Part shown: positions 1-8,432 of the stretch, piece by piece
Numbering within the stretch: position 1 is the first letter of the stretch
Layout: every line of letters begins with the position of its first letter
DNA from: Acidimicrobiia bacterium
GTDB taxonomy: Bacteria > Actinomycetota > Acidimicrobiia > Acidimicrobiales > CATQHL01
Length of the DNA: 64,000 nt
Direction: 5' to 3'
NCBI GenBank assembly: GCA_009835395.1
Contig: VXXM01000014.1
Coordinates: forward strand, 1-64,000
Translations under genes and position numbers: made by a program
The notes under the pieces: generated by a model
What the model saw: only the letters and a program-made list of their open reading frames with translations
Databases searched by the model: none
Told to the model about the DNA's origin: nothing

Positions 1-475
1 CCTCCGCCCCGTCGCCCCCCTCGGTGCCGGCGTCGTCGCTCCCTTCGACCTCTGCCTCGTCGCCGCCCTCGGCATCCGCCTCGTCGTCTCCCCCGACCTC
101 CGGGGCGCCCTCGGGCGCCGCGCCGTCACCGGAATCCGTCGCCGGCTCACCGGCGGCATCGATCAACGCCAGTGCCTCGACCAGCCCGCGGCGCCGATCC
201 GCCAGCATCAGCTCCAGGGCCGCGATCGCCTGCACCAACTCGTCACGGCGAGTCTGCAACTCGGCGACCTCCTCGAGCGTCTGCTGCCGGACCTCCTCGA
301 TCGCCAGGCGGGCCTGCTCGGCGGCCAGTGCCGCCATCGGCGCGCTGCGCTCGGCGACGAGTTCCTCGAGAGCCTCCGCCGCCTCGCTCAGGAAGGCGTC
401 GACCTCGGCGGCGTCATAGCCCCGGAAACGCTCGGTGAAGCGGGCGTCGCGCAGCACGTCGGGGGAGAGTTCCAC
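1..475 (-). CDS. DivIVA/Wag31-like cell-pole protein (3' end outside window)
   Basis: The N-terminus has the DivIVA lipid-binding signature: residues ELSPDVLRDARF followed by FRGYDAAEVDAFL. About 80 residues of Ala/Glu/Leu-rich, probably coiled-coil sequence follow. After that comes an acidic Gly/Asp/Glu tail that is still open at the window edge. DivIVA proteins mark curved membranes and organise polar or septal wall growth in actinobacteria. I chose GTG at 475 because a TACGGT box (488-483) lies 7 nt upstream, the leaderless pattern seen at many genes here, and because the resulting N-terminus fits the family. GTG at 496 is in frame and would add 7 residues. It lies at the end of the dcw cluster, downstream of yggT and sepF, a typical actinobacterial position. 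Confidence 0.85.
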   Translation of the reverse strand, partial: MELSPDVLRDARFTERFRGYDAAEVDAFLSEAAEALEELVAERSAPMAALAAEQARLAIEEVRQQTLEEVAELQTRRDELVQAIAALELMLADRRRGLVEALALIDAAGEPATDSGDGAAPEGAPEVGGDDEADAEGGDEAEVEGSDDAGTEGGDGAE

Positions 476-482
476 GCCCCCA

Positions 483-488
483 ACCGTA
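483..488 (-). promoter_or_regulatory. Putative -10 box (TACGGT) of leaderless divIVA mRNA
   Basis: TACGGT ends 7 nt before the GTG at 475. It matches the TAnnnT-N6-8-start pattern repeated elsewhere in the window. Confidence 0.5.
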
Positions 489-533
489 GTGCTCACCGGC
501 CCTGGAGCCGGGAATCCCGCCCTGTGGGAAGGC

Positions 534-785
534 TCAGCAGATGCGCGCTCGCACGGCGAACAACACCACCATGACGATCGTGGGAGCGAAGTCGAGAGCA
601 ACGGTGCCCACGCGCAGTGGCCGCAGCAGGCGGCGCAGCGGACGCAGGATCGGGTCGGTGACCATGATGAGCCCCCCGGCAACGGTGGCCGCCACACCGT
701 CGGGCCGGATGGGGAACCAGCTCAGCAGGGCGCGCGCCAGGAAGGCCAGCGCGTAGAACAGCAGGATCCAGCAGAGTACGACCAC
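534..785 (-). CDS. YggT family membrane protein
   Basis: The product has 83 residues. Two hydrophobic segments (about residues 2-22 and 62-80) flank a conserved middle with TDPILRPLRRLLRP, the YggT-family signature. The family is a small integral membrane protein found beside sepF and divIVA in Gram-positive bacteria and cyanobacteria; its exact role is not settled. The start is GTG. The gene begins 18 nt after the sepF stop and lies in the same direction, so it is likely co-transcribed with sepF. Confidence 0.85.
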   Translation of the reverse strand: MVVLCWILLFYALAFLARALLSWFPIRPDGVAATVAGGLIMVTDPILRPLRRLLRPLRVGTVALDFAPTIVMVVLFAVRARIC

Positions 786-803
786 GGGATGGCAGCCGGG
801 GGT

Positions 804-1331
804 TCAGGACTCCTCGGGGAGGTTTCGTTCCTCGAGAGCCACCCGCACATCACTGGGCGTGAGCAGGTAGACGCCGGGGGTCACCCGTTCCACCTGACCG
901 TCGAGGGCGTAGCACAGCCCCGCGGCGAAGTCCACCAGCCTGCGACGCAGGTCGCTGCTGGCGTCCTGCAGGTTCACGATCACCGGCTGGCGCTCCTTGA
1001 AGTGGTCGCCGACCTCCTGCGCCTCGTCAAAGGTGGCCGGCGAGACCACGATCGGCCGCACCGCCGTCGCGGAGGAGCGCGGGCGTGCAATCGCGGGCCG
1101 GACGGCGGGTTCGGCGATGGCCGGTTCGGATGCGGGCTTCACGGCCGCCAGACCCACCGGCTCGGCAAGCGTCGGCGGCTCGACGGCTGCCGGGTAGCGC
1201 TCCGGAGGCGGGACGCCGTAGGGGTCGCCGCCGGTGTGTGCCCGCTGGGGTCCGCCGAGGTGGCCGGCGTACGGTTCACCCTCGTCGGGCCCCAGGCCCA
1301 ACCAGTTCACGAAGGATTTGAAGGCCGACAT
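804..1331 (-). CDS. sepF: Cell division protein SepF
   Basis: The product has 175 residues. An N-terminal amphipathic stretch (MSAFKSFVNWLGLG), probably the membrane anchor, is followed by a variable Pro/Ala-rich linker (about 20-85). The conserved SepF domain (about 90-170) contains FDEAQEVGDHFKERQPVIVNL, here cited only by its first and last parts, and the end motif YLLTPSDVRV. SepF ties FtsZ filaments to the membrane and stands in for FtsA, which is absent here. A good ribosome site (GGAGGAAA) lies 5 nt before ATG. The 176-nt gap upstream contains a TACACT hexamer (1484-1479), a possible own promoter, besides read-through from yggS. Confidence 0.93.
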   Translation of the reverse strand: MSAFKSFVNWLGLGPDEGEPYAGHLGGPQRAHTGGDPYGVPPPERYPAAVEPPTLAEPVGLAAVKPASEPAIAEPAVRPAIARPRSSATAVRPIVVSPATFDEAQEVGDHFKERQPVIVNLQDASSDLRRRLVDFAAGLCYALDGQVERVTPGVYLLTPSDVRVALEERNLPEES

Positions 1332-1507
1332 GGGCTTTCCTCCAAGGATGTGCGAGTCGTGCGGGTGATTCGCCCTGTGCCGAGCCTCGACCGGCGGCGG
1401 ATCTGCGACTTGTCCACAACTCTGGGCGTCGGCGCGCCGACGTCATGGGCATGTGCATCGCACCTCGTTGTTTGCACAAGTGTAGGCCGCGCGGGACCGT
1501 GACGCCC

Positions 1508-2179
1508 TTATTCGGACACCGCCGAGGGATCGCCGAGCAGGACCCGCCCGAGCCGCAGCAGATTGGCGCCCTCGGCCACCGCCAGGGTGAAGTCGCCGCT
1601 GGTTCCCATGCTGCGGACCGGGAGTTCCAGTTCGTCGGCCAGGCTGCGCACCTGGCGGAACTGCCGGCGCACCGCATCGGCCGGGCCGGGCAGCGCCATC
1701 GACATCAGACCGGCCGGGTGCAGCCCCAGGTCCCGGGCCTCGACCACCAGCCGCCGGGCCATCGCCGGATCGCACCCTCCCCGCCCTGGTACCGCACGCG
1801 CCGCAACCTGGACCAGGATCCGCGCCCCCGGGCTGTGGCGAGCGATCTCGCGCAGCAGGCGCGGGCGGTCGACGCTCTGCCAGAGCTCGACGTACCGAGC
1901 CAGGCGCCGGACCTTGTTGGACTGCAGGTTGCCGATGAAGTGCCAGCGGACAGCCGCCGGCCCCGGAGCCTTCTCCAACAATTCCTGCGCGTAGTTCTCG
2001 CCGAGATCGCAGAGACCTGCGGCGACGGCCGCCGTAGCCGTCAGTTGATCCCGTCCCTTCGTCACCGCCACGATCCCGGTGCGATCGGGATCACCGCCGG
2101 CGTCGGCCACCTGCCCGCGGATCTGCGCCAGCCGCGACCCGATCTCCGCGGCGCGCCGGTTCAGCTCTGGCTGATCCAT
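1508..2179 (-). CDS. yggS: YggS-family pyridoxal phosphate homeostasis protein
   Basis: The product has 223 residues from ATG at 2179. It is a single-domain alanine-racemase-like TIM barrel that binds PLP through the Lys in AVTKG. Other family blocks are LGENYAQE, HFIGNLQSNK and, near the C-terminus, SMGTSGDF. YggS proteins buffer PLP and have no known turnover reaction. An upstream in-frame ATG at 2254 would extend the protein 25 poorly conserved residues into pgeF; I reject it because family members begin close to the chosen Met. The chosen start overlaps the end of pgeF by 19 nt, which suggests coupled translation. Confidence 0.9.
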   Translation of the reverse strand: MDQPELNRRAAEIGSRLAQIRGQVADAGGDPDRTGIVAVTKGRDQLTATAAVAAGLCDLGENYAQELLEKAPGPAAVRWHFIGNLQSNKVRRLARYVELWQSVDRPRLLREIARHSPGARILVQVAARAVPGRGGCDPAMARRLVVEARDLGLHPAGLMSMALPGPADAVRRQFRQVRSLADELELPVRSMGTSGDFTLAVAEGANLLRLGRVLLGDPSAVSE

Positions 2180-2832
2180 GCGGCCAGGACGTGGCGCGCG
2201 GTCTCGCCGCGGGCTCGATGGGAGTACCAGGATTCCGCCTCGCAGGCCGTGCAACGATCCGCCTCGATGACATCGGAGATGCCGGCGCGCCGCAGCGCAG
2301 CACGAACCGCGGCCGGGATGTCGAGTGCCGCCGTGCCCCAGGCGGTGCGTGACACGATCTCACGACCGAGCCGCGCGGCGAGGTCCTCCAAGGGTTGTCG
2401 CCCGAATTCGTAGCACTCCGGACCGATGCAGGGACCCACGAAGGCCCGGATGCGGCGTCCGCCGATCCGCCGTACCGCGGCCGCTGCCTCCTCGACCACA
2501 CCGCCGGCCAATCCCCGCCAGCCGGCGTGCACAGCCGCCACCACTCCCTCTGTGGCGACCAGGGCCAGCGGTGCGCAGTCGGCCGTCCGGACGGTCAGCA
2601 CCGCATCGCTGGCTGCGGTGACCGCGGCGTCCGCCGCCGCCCCGTCGGCCTCGCCGGGTTCGGTCACGGTCACGACCTTCGCTCCGTGCTGCTGGCGCAG
2701 CCGTGTCCAGCGCCCGCCCGCCAGCGACGCCCGCTGGGCCGGCGACGCCTCACTGAGGTCCCCCTGGAGGCGGTCGCTGAATCTGATCTCGGCGCGGCGG
2801 GAGCCGTCCAGCTCCAGGGTCAGCGCCAGCAC
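2161..2832 (-). CDS. pgeF: PgeF/YfiH-type multicopper-like purine nucleoside phosphorylase
   Basis: The product has 223 residues and shows all the family blocks: TADCAPL, HAGWRGL and GPCIGPECYEF. These supply the zinc-binding Cys and His residues of the YfiH (formerly laccase-domain) family. Characterised members act on nucleosides (adenosine/inosine phosphorolysis or deamination) or remove wrongly added L-Ser from muropeptide precursors (PgeF). The second role fits this position between ftsZ and yggS. The start is GTG, 13 nt after the ftsZ stop, so it probably belongs to the ftsZ transcript. Confidence 0.88.
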   Translation of the reverse strand: MLALTLELDGSRRAEIRFSDRLQGDLSEASPAQRASLAGGRWTRLRQQHGAKVVTVTEPGEADGAAADAAVTAASDAVLTVRTADCAPLALVATEGVVAAVHAGWRGLAGGVVEEAAAAVRRIGGRRIRAFVGPCIGPECYEFGRQPLEDLAARLGREIVSRTAWGTAALDIPAAVRAALRRAGISDVIEADRCTACEAESWYSHRARGETARHVLAAWISQS

Positions 2833-2845
2833 GGGCGACCCCGGG

Positions 2846-3928
2846 TCACCGCAGGAACGAGGGGATGTCCAAATCCAACTCGTCGGTGGGCTCGCCGTCG
2901 GACTCGTCGGTCTCGGCGAACGGATCGGGCAGGCTGCGGTGTGCCGAGACGGCGCTCTCCTCCCGCCGGGGGGTGGAGTCGTCCCAGCGATCGAAGCCGG
3001 CGGCGATCACCGTGACCCGCATCGACTCGCCGAGCGACTCGTCGATGACGGTGCCGAAGATGATGTTGGCATCCTCGTGGGACACCCCGCCGATGACCTC
3101 GGCGGCCTGGGTCACCTCGAGCAGGCCCATGTGGACGTTGCCGGCGATCGTGAGCAGCAGACCCCGGGCACCCTCGATCGAGGACTCCAGGAGAGGGCTG
3201 GCGATGGCCTTCCGAGCCGCGCTGGCGGCCCGGTCCTCACCGGAGGACGTGCCGACGCCCATGAGGGCGGAGCCGGCGTCGGACAGAACCGCCCGCACAT
3301 CGGCGAAGTCCGTGTTGATGAGCCCGGGCGTCGTGATGAGATCGGTGATCCCCTGCACGCCCTGCAGCAACACGTCGTCGGCCATCTGGAAGGCGTTCAG
3401 CAGGCTCGTGTTCTCCGACACCTCGTTGAGGAGGCGATCGTTGGGGATCACGATCTGCGTGTCGACCTTCTCCTTGAGCCGCTGGATGCCCTGCTCGGCC
3501 TGCAGCGCCCGCTTCCGGCCTTCGAACCGGAACGGCCGGGTCACCACCGCGATCGTCAGGGCGCCGAGGTCGCGTGCGATCTCGGCGATCACGGGGGCCC
3601 CGCCCGTGCCGGTCCCGCCGCCTTCGCCGGCGGTGATGAAGACCATGTCCGCACCGTCGAGCGCCTCCCGCAGCTGCTCGGCGGCCGCCTCCGCCGCATT
3701 CTCCCCGACATCGGGATCGCTGCCTGCTCCCAGGCCCCGCGTCAGGTCGCGCCCGATGTCGATCTTGATGTCGGCGTCGCTCATGAGCAACGTCTGCGCA
3801 TCGGTGTTGACCGCCACGAATTCGACACCGCGAAGTCCGGATTCGATCATTCTGTTGACGGCGTTCACGCCACCGCCGCCGACGCCGACGACCTTGATGA
3901 CGGCCAGATACTGGTGTGGGGTGCTCAC
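2846..3928 (-). CDS. ftsZ: Cell division GTPase FtsZ
   Basis: The product has 360 residues. It is the tubulin-like GTPase that polymerises into the Z ring. The nucleotide site is clear: [11 protein letters not shown] at 15-25 and the tubulin signature GGGTGTGG at 103-110. The T7 loop (NTDFADVR) follows near residue 207. After a variable linker the protein ends in LDIPSFLR, the conserved C-terminal peptide that binds SepF and other partners. The start is GTG with GGGAGG 6 nt upstream. The family length is about 350-400, so it is complete. A 169-nt AT-richer gap with hairpins precedes it, so it probably has its own promoter besides read-through from ftsQ. Confidence 0.98.
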   Translation of the reverse strand: MSTPHQYLAVIKVVGVGGGGVNAVNRMIESGLRGVEFVAVNTDAQTLLMSDADIKIDIGRDLTRGLGAGSDPDVGENAAEAAAEQLREALDGADMVFITAGEGGGTGTGGAPVIAEIARDLGALTIAVVTRPFRFEGRKRALQAEQGIQRLKEKVDTQIVIPNDRLLNEVSENTSLLNAFQMADDVLLQGVQGITDLITTPGLINTDFADVRAVLSDAGSALMGVGTSSGEDRAASAARKAIASPLLESSIEGARGLLLTIAGNVHMGLLEVTQAAEVIGGVSHEDANIIFGTVIDESLGESMRVTVIAAGFDRWDDSTPRREESAVSAHRSLPDPFAETDESDGEPTDELDLDIPSFLR

Positions 3929-4097
3929 GGGATCCTCCCGGGATTCCTGCGGCGCGAGCCGCGTCTGTTTGTCCGGTGCTGCCTGATGCCTGCCGGTAAT
4001 TGGTTTGCGGTTGCTGGTTTCCGGCTTCTCAGGCCAACGGTAGGCTAATATAAAGCTGAACTTGAGCCTTATATCAGCCTCTTGTATAAGAGGAAGT
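3929..4097 (-). promoter_or_regulatory. ftsQ-ftsZ intergenic region with AT-rich hairpins
   Basis: This is the only clearly AT-rich patch in the dcw cluster. A perfect 6-bp stem with a 4-base loop spans 4078-4093 (CCTCTT gtat AAGAGG). An imperfect stem of about 8 bp (TATAAxGCT / AGCxTTATA) lies around 4048-4074. The region probably carries an ftsZ promoter or an mRNA processing site; no -35/-10 pair could be assigned with confidence. Confidence 0.5.
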
Positions 4098-4889
4098 CTA
4101 CTGACAAGGAATCCGCCGCGTCAACACCGGATTGGCGGGTAGACGAACATCCAGAGTGTCCATACAGCGGAGGTTGACCCGCTCGATGATGGTGTGCACA
4201 GCCAGCACTTTGGCGGCCATCTCCCTGGAGTCCCCGAGCAGCACCCGACCGGCTCCATGCAAGTCCAGCACATACCCCTCGGGTCCCACTTGGATCGACC
4301 TGACCGCCCCGCGGACCGGTTCATACAGTTCCGCGGCAACCGCCACGGCGCCACGTTGCGCCGGTTCCAACCAGTCCCCCGGCGTCGCCTGTGCAACATT
4401 CAATCCGACGATCGGCACCGGGGAGCCGGAGAATCGCTGCTCGACGGAGAGCACCCGACCGTTCTCCTCCACGAGGGCCCAGCCGCTCCCTGTCGCCAGA
4501 GCCGCGAGTGGCGATCGCTCGGTGACCGTGAAGCGGACGACTCCGTCCCAGGATCTCGTCGAGTACACCTCCTTCACCCAGGGCAGGCGCGCGATCCGTG
4601 TCCGGGCGGAGGCCAGGTCGAGCCCCACGAGTGGCGCACCCGTTCGGACGCCGGCCGCCGCGAGGACCTCATCGGTCGATGTGCGGACCGCTCCGTTCAC
4701 CTCCAACCGGTCGACATCCAGCATTTCGCTCTGCGTGGCCAGATAGCCGGACAGCAGCACCAGGGCGACCGCCAGGGTCAACCACAGCATGCGTCGGCGC
4801 CGCACCTCCTTGGCTCGTGTCGCGGCATCCACAGCAGCACGACGCTGTGCGATACGGGGGTGTGGAAGGCCCGGTGCGTGCACTGTCAT
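4098..4889 (-). CDS. ftsQ: Cell division protein FtsQ
   Basis: The product has 263 residues with one membrane segment (about 34-51) preceded by a basic cytoplasmic tail (KEVRRRR). A POTRA domain follows (about 57-125; [10 protein letters not shown], then [15 protein letters not shown]), then the FtsQ beta domain. FtsQ links early and late divisome proteins through FtsL and FtsB-type partners. The start ATG overlaps the murB stop by 4 nt (ATGA), the usual arrangement in actinobacterial dcw clusters. Confidence 0.92.
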   Translation of the reverse strand: MTVHAPGLPHPRIAQRRAAVDAATRAKEVRRRRMLWLTLAVALVLLSGYLATQSEMLDVDRLEVNGAVRTSTDEVLAAAGVRTGAPLVGLDLASARTRIARLPWVKEVYSTRSWDGVVRFTVTERSPLAALATGSGWALVEENGRVLSVEQRFSGSPVPIVGLNVAQATPGDWLEPAQRGAVAVAAELYEPVRGAVRSIQVGPEGYVLDLHGAGRVLLGDSREMAAKVLAVHTIIERVNLRCMDTLDVRLPANPVLTRRIPCQ

Positions 4890-5848
4890 GATTGGCTCCC
4901 AAAGGGCTTCTCGAATCCCACGAAGTGGGTCTCGGGTTGGAGTCGCACGCCGCTGTGCGCCTCGACTCGCCGCGCCACCTCCGCCATGAGCGACATCACA
5001 TCGTCTGCCGACCCGCCGGTGTCAGCCTGGATGAAGTTGGCATGCAGCGTGGACACGCAGGCCGAACCGATCCGGAGGCCCTTGCAGCCGGCGGCATCCA
5101 CGAGGCGACCGGCGGAGTCTCCCGGCGGGTTCATGAACACCGAGCCCGCATTCGCGCCGCCGGGCTGGTGCCGGCGGCGCCAGGCCACCACCTCGCGGAT
5201 GAGCTGCTCCTCCCGGTCGCGCCGGCTGGGTTGCAGACGAATCTCAACCTCAGCTACAACGTGAGAGAATGTCAGCGCGGAGCGCCGGTAGCCGAGCGCC
5301 AGGTCCTGGGGGCCCGCACGCCACTCCCCGCCGGTGGCAAGGTCCACGATCTCCGCCCTCTCGAGTACCTCGCTCATGTCCGAGCCGTGCCCGCCGGCAT
5401 TCATGCGCACCGCGCCTCCGACGCTGCCCGGAACCCCGACGGCCCAACCGAAGCCTCCGAGGGCAGCGGCGGCACACTGCCGCGCCACCACCGGTAACGG
5501 CGTCGCCCCACCGGCGGTGACCGCCGGGGCATCGATCCGGGTGACGGCGAATGCCGCGCCGAGGCGGAGCGCCACGCCGTCGAACCCTGCGTCGGCGACG
5601 AGCAGGTTGGACCCCAACCCAACCACGAGAACCCCCCAGCCCTCCTGCGCCACGGCCTGCGCCAGACGCCGCAGGTCGTTCAGCGATCCGACCTCCACGA
5701 GCACAGCGGCGGCTCCACCAACCCGGTAGGTGCTCAGTGCCCCGAGCGGCGCGCCGCCGGTGACCCGGCTCTCCGGCAACGCGGACGCCAGGTGCCGTGC
5801 TGCAACGGACCAGTCGCCGGCGGTCGCCGGTGGGTGAGGTTCCGTCAT
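4886..5848 (-). CDS. murB: UDP-N-acetylenolpyruvoylglucosamine reductase MurB
   Basis: The product has 320 residues. MurB uses NADPH and FAD to reduce UDP-GlcNAc-enolpyruvate to UDP-MurNAc. Seen: STYRVGG near 39-45, FAD-binding GLGSNLLVADAGF near 78-90, GSVGGAVRMNAG near 140-152, GYRRSALTF, and NAGSVFMNP, which carries the catalytic Ser. An ETHFVGF block sits near the C-terminus. The length fits the family. It overlaps murC by 4 nt (5845-5848) and ftsQ by 4 nt, so the three genes are translationally coupled. Confidence 0.96.
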   Translation of the reverse strand: MTEPHPPATAGDWSVAARHLASALPESRVTGGAPLGALSTYRVGGAAAVLVEVGSLNDLRRLAQAVAQEGWGVLVVGLGSNLLVADAGFDGVALRLGAAFAVTRIDAPAVTAGGATPLPVVARQCAAAALGGFGWAVGVPGSVGGAVRMNAGGHGSDMSEVLERAEIVDLATGGEWRAGPQDLALGYRRSALTFSHVVAEVEIRLQPSRRDREEQLIREVVAWRRRHQPGGANAGSVFMNPPGDSAGRLVDAAGCKGLRIGSACVSTLHANFIQADTGGSADDVMSLMAEVARRVEAHSGVRLQPETHFVGFEKPFGSQS

Positions 5849-7257
5849 GATCCGAGCTCGCCGATGAGTTCGTCGGGCAGGGTGGTGAGGTCACCGGCGT
5901 TCAGCGTGAGGCAGAGGTCTCCCGGCTGCAGCTCGTGAGCCAGATAGCGCTGAAGGTCGCGCCGATGGGGGAACCATGCGACCCGCTTGTACGGCTCGAC
6001 GTCCAGCAGCGAGTCCACGAGCAACTTCCCGCTGATTCCGGGTCGGGGCGGCTCGCCTGCTGCGTAGACGTCGGTGAAGGCGACCAGGTCGGCGTCGGCG
6101 AACGCCTGGCCGAAATCGCGCCAGAGGGCCGCGGTCCGGGTATAGCGATGCGGTTGGTAGACGCAGACGATGCGCCGCCATCCGCCGGCACGGGCCGTCG
6201 CCAGGACCGCGGCCACCTCGCCGGGCAGATGTGCGTAGTCGTCGATGAAGGTGACCCCGCCGGCGCTGCCCCTGAACTCGTACCTGCGGGACACGCCGCC
6301 GTAGTGAGCCAGAATCTCGGCGCTGCGAGCCAGCGGGACGCCCAGACCTTCGGCGCAGGCCATCGCCGCGGCAGCATTGCGCGCATTGTGCAATCCCGGC
6401 ACCGGCAGTGTCACCCGAGAGTCGTCGCCGCCACGATGCTGCAGCGTGAATTCGATGCCGGTCCGCGCCGTGGCCAGATCGGTCAGTCGATAATCCGCCT
6501 CGCCGGCGGTGCCGTAGCCGAGCGCGCCCGGGTGCCTGGCGGCGAAGCCCCGGCCCCAGGGATCGTCCAGGCACACCAACCGGAAGCCCGCGACTCCGGC
6601 CAGGAACTGCTCGAAGGCTCCGTGCAGTCTCTCGAGACTTCCGTACCGCTCCAGGTGATCGGGTTCGACACTGGTGACCACCGCCGCCTCGGGCTCGAGT
6701 TGCAGGAAGGTGCCGTCGCTCTCATCGGCCTCCACCACGAGCCATTCCCCCGTGCCCCATACCGCCCCGCTGCCGATCTCGTTGACATCGCCGCCGACGA
6801 TGAACGAGGGCCGGCAGCCCGCCTCACCGAGAATCAGAGCCAACATGGAGGAGGTGGTCGTCTTGCCATGCGTGCCGCCCACCGCCAGGGTCCGCCGCAT
6901 CCGGCAGACGGCGGCCAGGATGTCGGCGCGGGTACACACCGGGATTCCGGCGCGGCGCGCCGCGGTGACCTCCACATTGCCGTCATCCACAGCGCTCGAG
7001 CGCGCAACCAGGTCGGGTAGGCGACCCGTCGGCAGCTCGGCGCCGGTGGTGGCAGGTTCGAGGACGTGCTCCGCCCGGTGCCCCACGGCGACTCCCAAGC
7101 CGCGGGCTCTGAGCCGTTCGAAGGCCACCGAGGCCTTCAGGTCCGACCCCGTCACCACGTGCCCGGCATCGGCGAGCACCGTGGCGATGGCGCTCATCCC
7201 GGCACCGCCCACACCCACCACGTGCACGTGACGGACCTCGTCGAGCGCGACGCTCAC
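5845..7257 (-). CDS. murC: UDP-N-acetylmuramate--L-alanine ligase MurC
   Basis: The product has 470 residues. It is an ATP-dependent ligase adding L-Ala to UDP-MurNAc, the first step of the stem peptide. Seen: N-terminal Rossmann motif GVGGAGMSAIA (15-25), ATP loop GTHGKTT (128-134), EADESDGTF and HNARNAAAA blocks, and the C-terminal DDYAHLPGE block. The length is normal. The start is GTG overlapping the murG stop by 4 nt. Confidence 0.97.
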   Translation of the reverse strand: MSVALDEVRHVHVVGVGGAGMSAIATVLADAGHVVTGSDLKASVAFERLRARGLGVAVGHRAEHVLEPATTGAELPTGRLPDLVARSSAVDDGNVEVTAARRAGIPVCTRADILAAVCRMRRTLAVGGTHGKTTTSSMLALILGEAGCRPSFIVGGDVNEIGSGAVWGTGEWLVVEADESDGTFLQLEPEAAVVTSVEPDHLERYGSLERLHGAFEQFLAGVAGFRLVCLDDPWGRGFAARHPGALGYGTAGEADYRLTDLATARTGIEFTLQHRGGDDSRVTLPVPGLHNARNAAAAMACAEGLGVPLARSAEILAHYGGVSRRYEFRGSAGGVTFIDDYAHLPGEVAAVLATARAGGWRRIVCVYQPHRYTRTAALWRDFGQAFADADLVAFTDVYAAGEPPRPGISGKLLVDSLLDVEPYKRVAWFPHRRDLQRYLAHELQPGDLCLTLNAGDLTTLPDELIGELGS

Positions 7258-8432
7258 GGGCCCGCACCCTCACCGGCGGCGGCAACCAGCAGATCGACCA
7301 CCCGCCGGGCGGCGTCGGGCCGGCCGAAGCCGGCGGCGGCCTGCTGCATGCACTCCAGCCGCACCGGATCGGCGAGGAGGTCGGATATCGCAGTCGCCAG
7401 GCGCGGGCCTCCGAGTTCGGAATCCGGGATGACCAGCGACGCACCGGCCGCCGCCAGCACCGCGGCATTGGCGCTCTGGTGATCGCCGGTGGCGCCCGGC
7501 AGGGGGACCAGCAGGGAGGCGCGACCCACAATCGCCAACTCGGCCAGGGCGCTGCCACCGGCACGGCTGAGGACCAGATCAGCCGCTGCCAGCGCCGTCG
7601 GCATGTCGTGCTCGTAGGGCACCCTCTCGTAGTGGAGTCCCTCGCCGCCGGCCCCGCCGCCTGCTCTCCCGCTGCTGCAGCCTCTCCGGGCGTCCGCCGC
7701 GGCGTCCCCGGTGACGTGGCGCACGGCCAGATCGGCGCGCTCGGCCAGAAGCTCGCAGGCCGCCTCGACGGCCGCGTTGAGGCGGCTCGAACCCTGGGAG
7801 CCGCCGATCACCAGCACGAGCCGCCGCCCCTCGCCGACACCCAGAGCAGCGCGAGCCCGATCGCGGTCGTCGCCCGCCGTGGCCTCGCTCCCGGTCCCCG
7901 GATGCAGAGCGGCGACGCCGGCCCGTACCGGGAGCCCCGTACGCACCGCGCCCCTGAGTTGAGCCTCCTCGTAGGCCACCGCGCAGGCCTCCGCCCAGCG
8001 CGCCGTCAACCGGTTGGCGGCACCAGGCCTGGCATTGGCCTCGAGCACGACCACGGGGATCCCCCGCAGGCGGGCAGCCACGGCGCACGCCGCGCTGACG
8101 TAGCCGCCCTGCGCCAGCACCACCCGGGGCGAGGTACGGCCGAGCAGCCGCCAGCCCTGCCAGACGCCGCGCGCCAGAGCCCAGGCCGCAACCAGGTTCG
8201 CCCCGGCGAGGCGCCGCCGGAAGCCGCGGGCGCTGATCGCCGTCGCCTCGTAGCCGGCCGAGACGACGATCTCGGAGTCCAGCGGGCGCCGGCTCACGAC
8301 GAAGTGGACCCGGCCGTGCCGGGGATCCTCGCCGGTGCCGAGCGCCTCCGCCACCGCCAACCCGGGATAGACGTGCCCGCCGGTGCCGCCGCCCGCGATC
8401 ACCGCCCAGACGCACTGGGAGCGACCGCTCAT
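7254..8432 (-). CDS. murG: Lipid II synthase MurG (GlcNAc transferase)
   Basis: The product has 392 residues. MurG transfers GlcNAc from UDP-GlcNAc to lipid I on the inner face of the membrane. It begins at ATG 8432 with IAGGGTGGHVYPGLAVAEAL, the glycine-rich loop of the family. Later blocks are LAQGGYVSAACAVAA, IGGSQGSSRLN and SRAGGSALAEL with the UDP-binding region. The frame stays open far upstream through ftsW, but family alignment and the 4-nt overlap with the ftsW stop fix the start here. It is somewhat longer than usual (about 360) because of an insert around GCSSGRAGGGAGG. Confidence 0.96.
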   Translation of the reverse strand: MSGRSQCVWAVIAGGGTGGHVYPGLAVAEALGTGEDPRHGRVHFVVSRRPLDSEIVVSAGYEATAISARGFRRRLAGANLVAAWALARGVWQGWRLLGRTSPRVVLAQGGYVSAACAVAARLRGIPVVVLEANARPGAANRLTARWAEACAVAYEEAQLRGAVRTGLPVRAGVAALHPGTGSEATAGDDRDRARAALGVGEGRRLVLVIGGSQGSSRLNAAVEAACELLAERADLAVRHVTGDAAADARRGCSSGRAGGGAGGEGLHYERVPYEHDMPTALAAADLVLSRAGGSALAELAIVGRASLLVPLPGATGDHQSANAAVLAAAGASLVIPDSELGGPRLATAISDLLADPVRLECMQQAAAGFGRPDAARRVVDLLVAAAGEGAGP

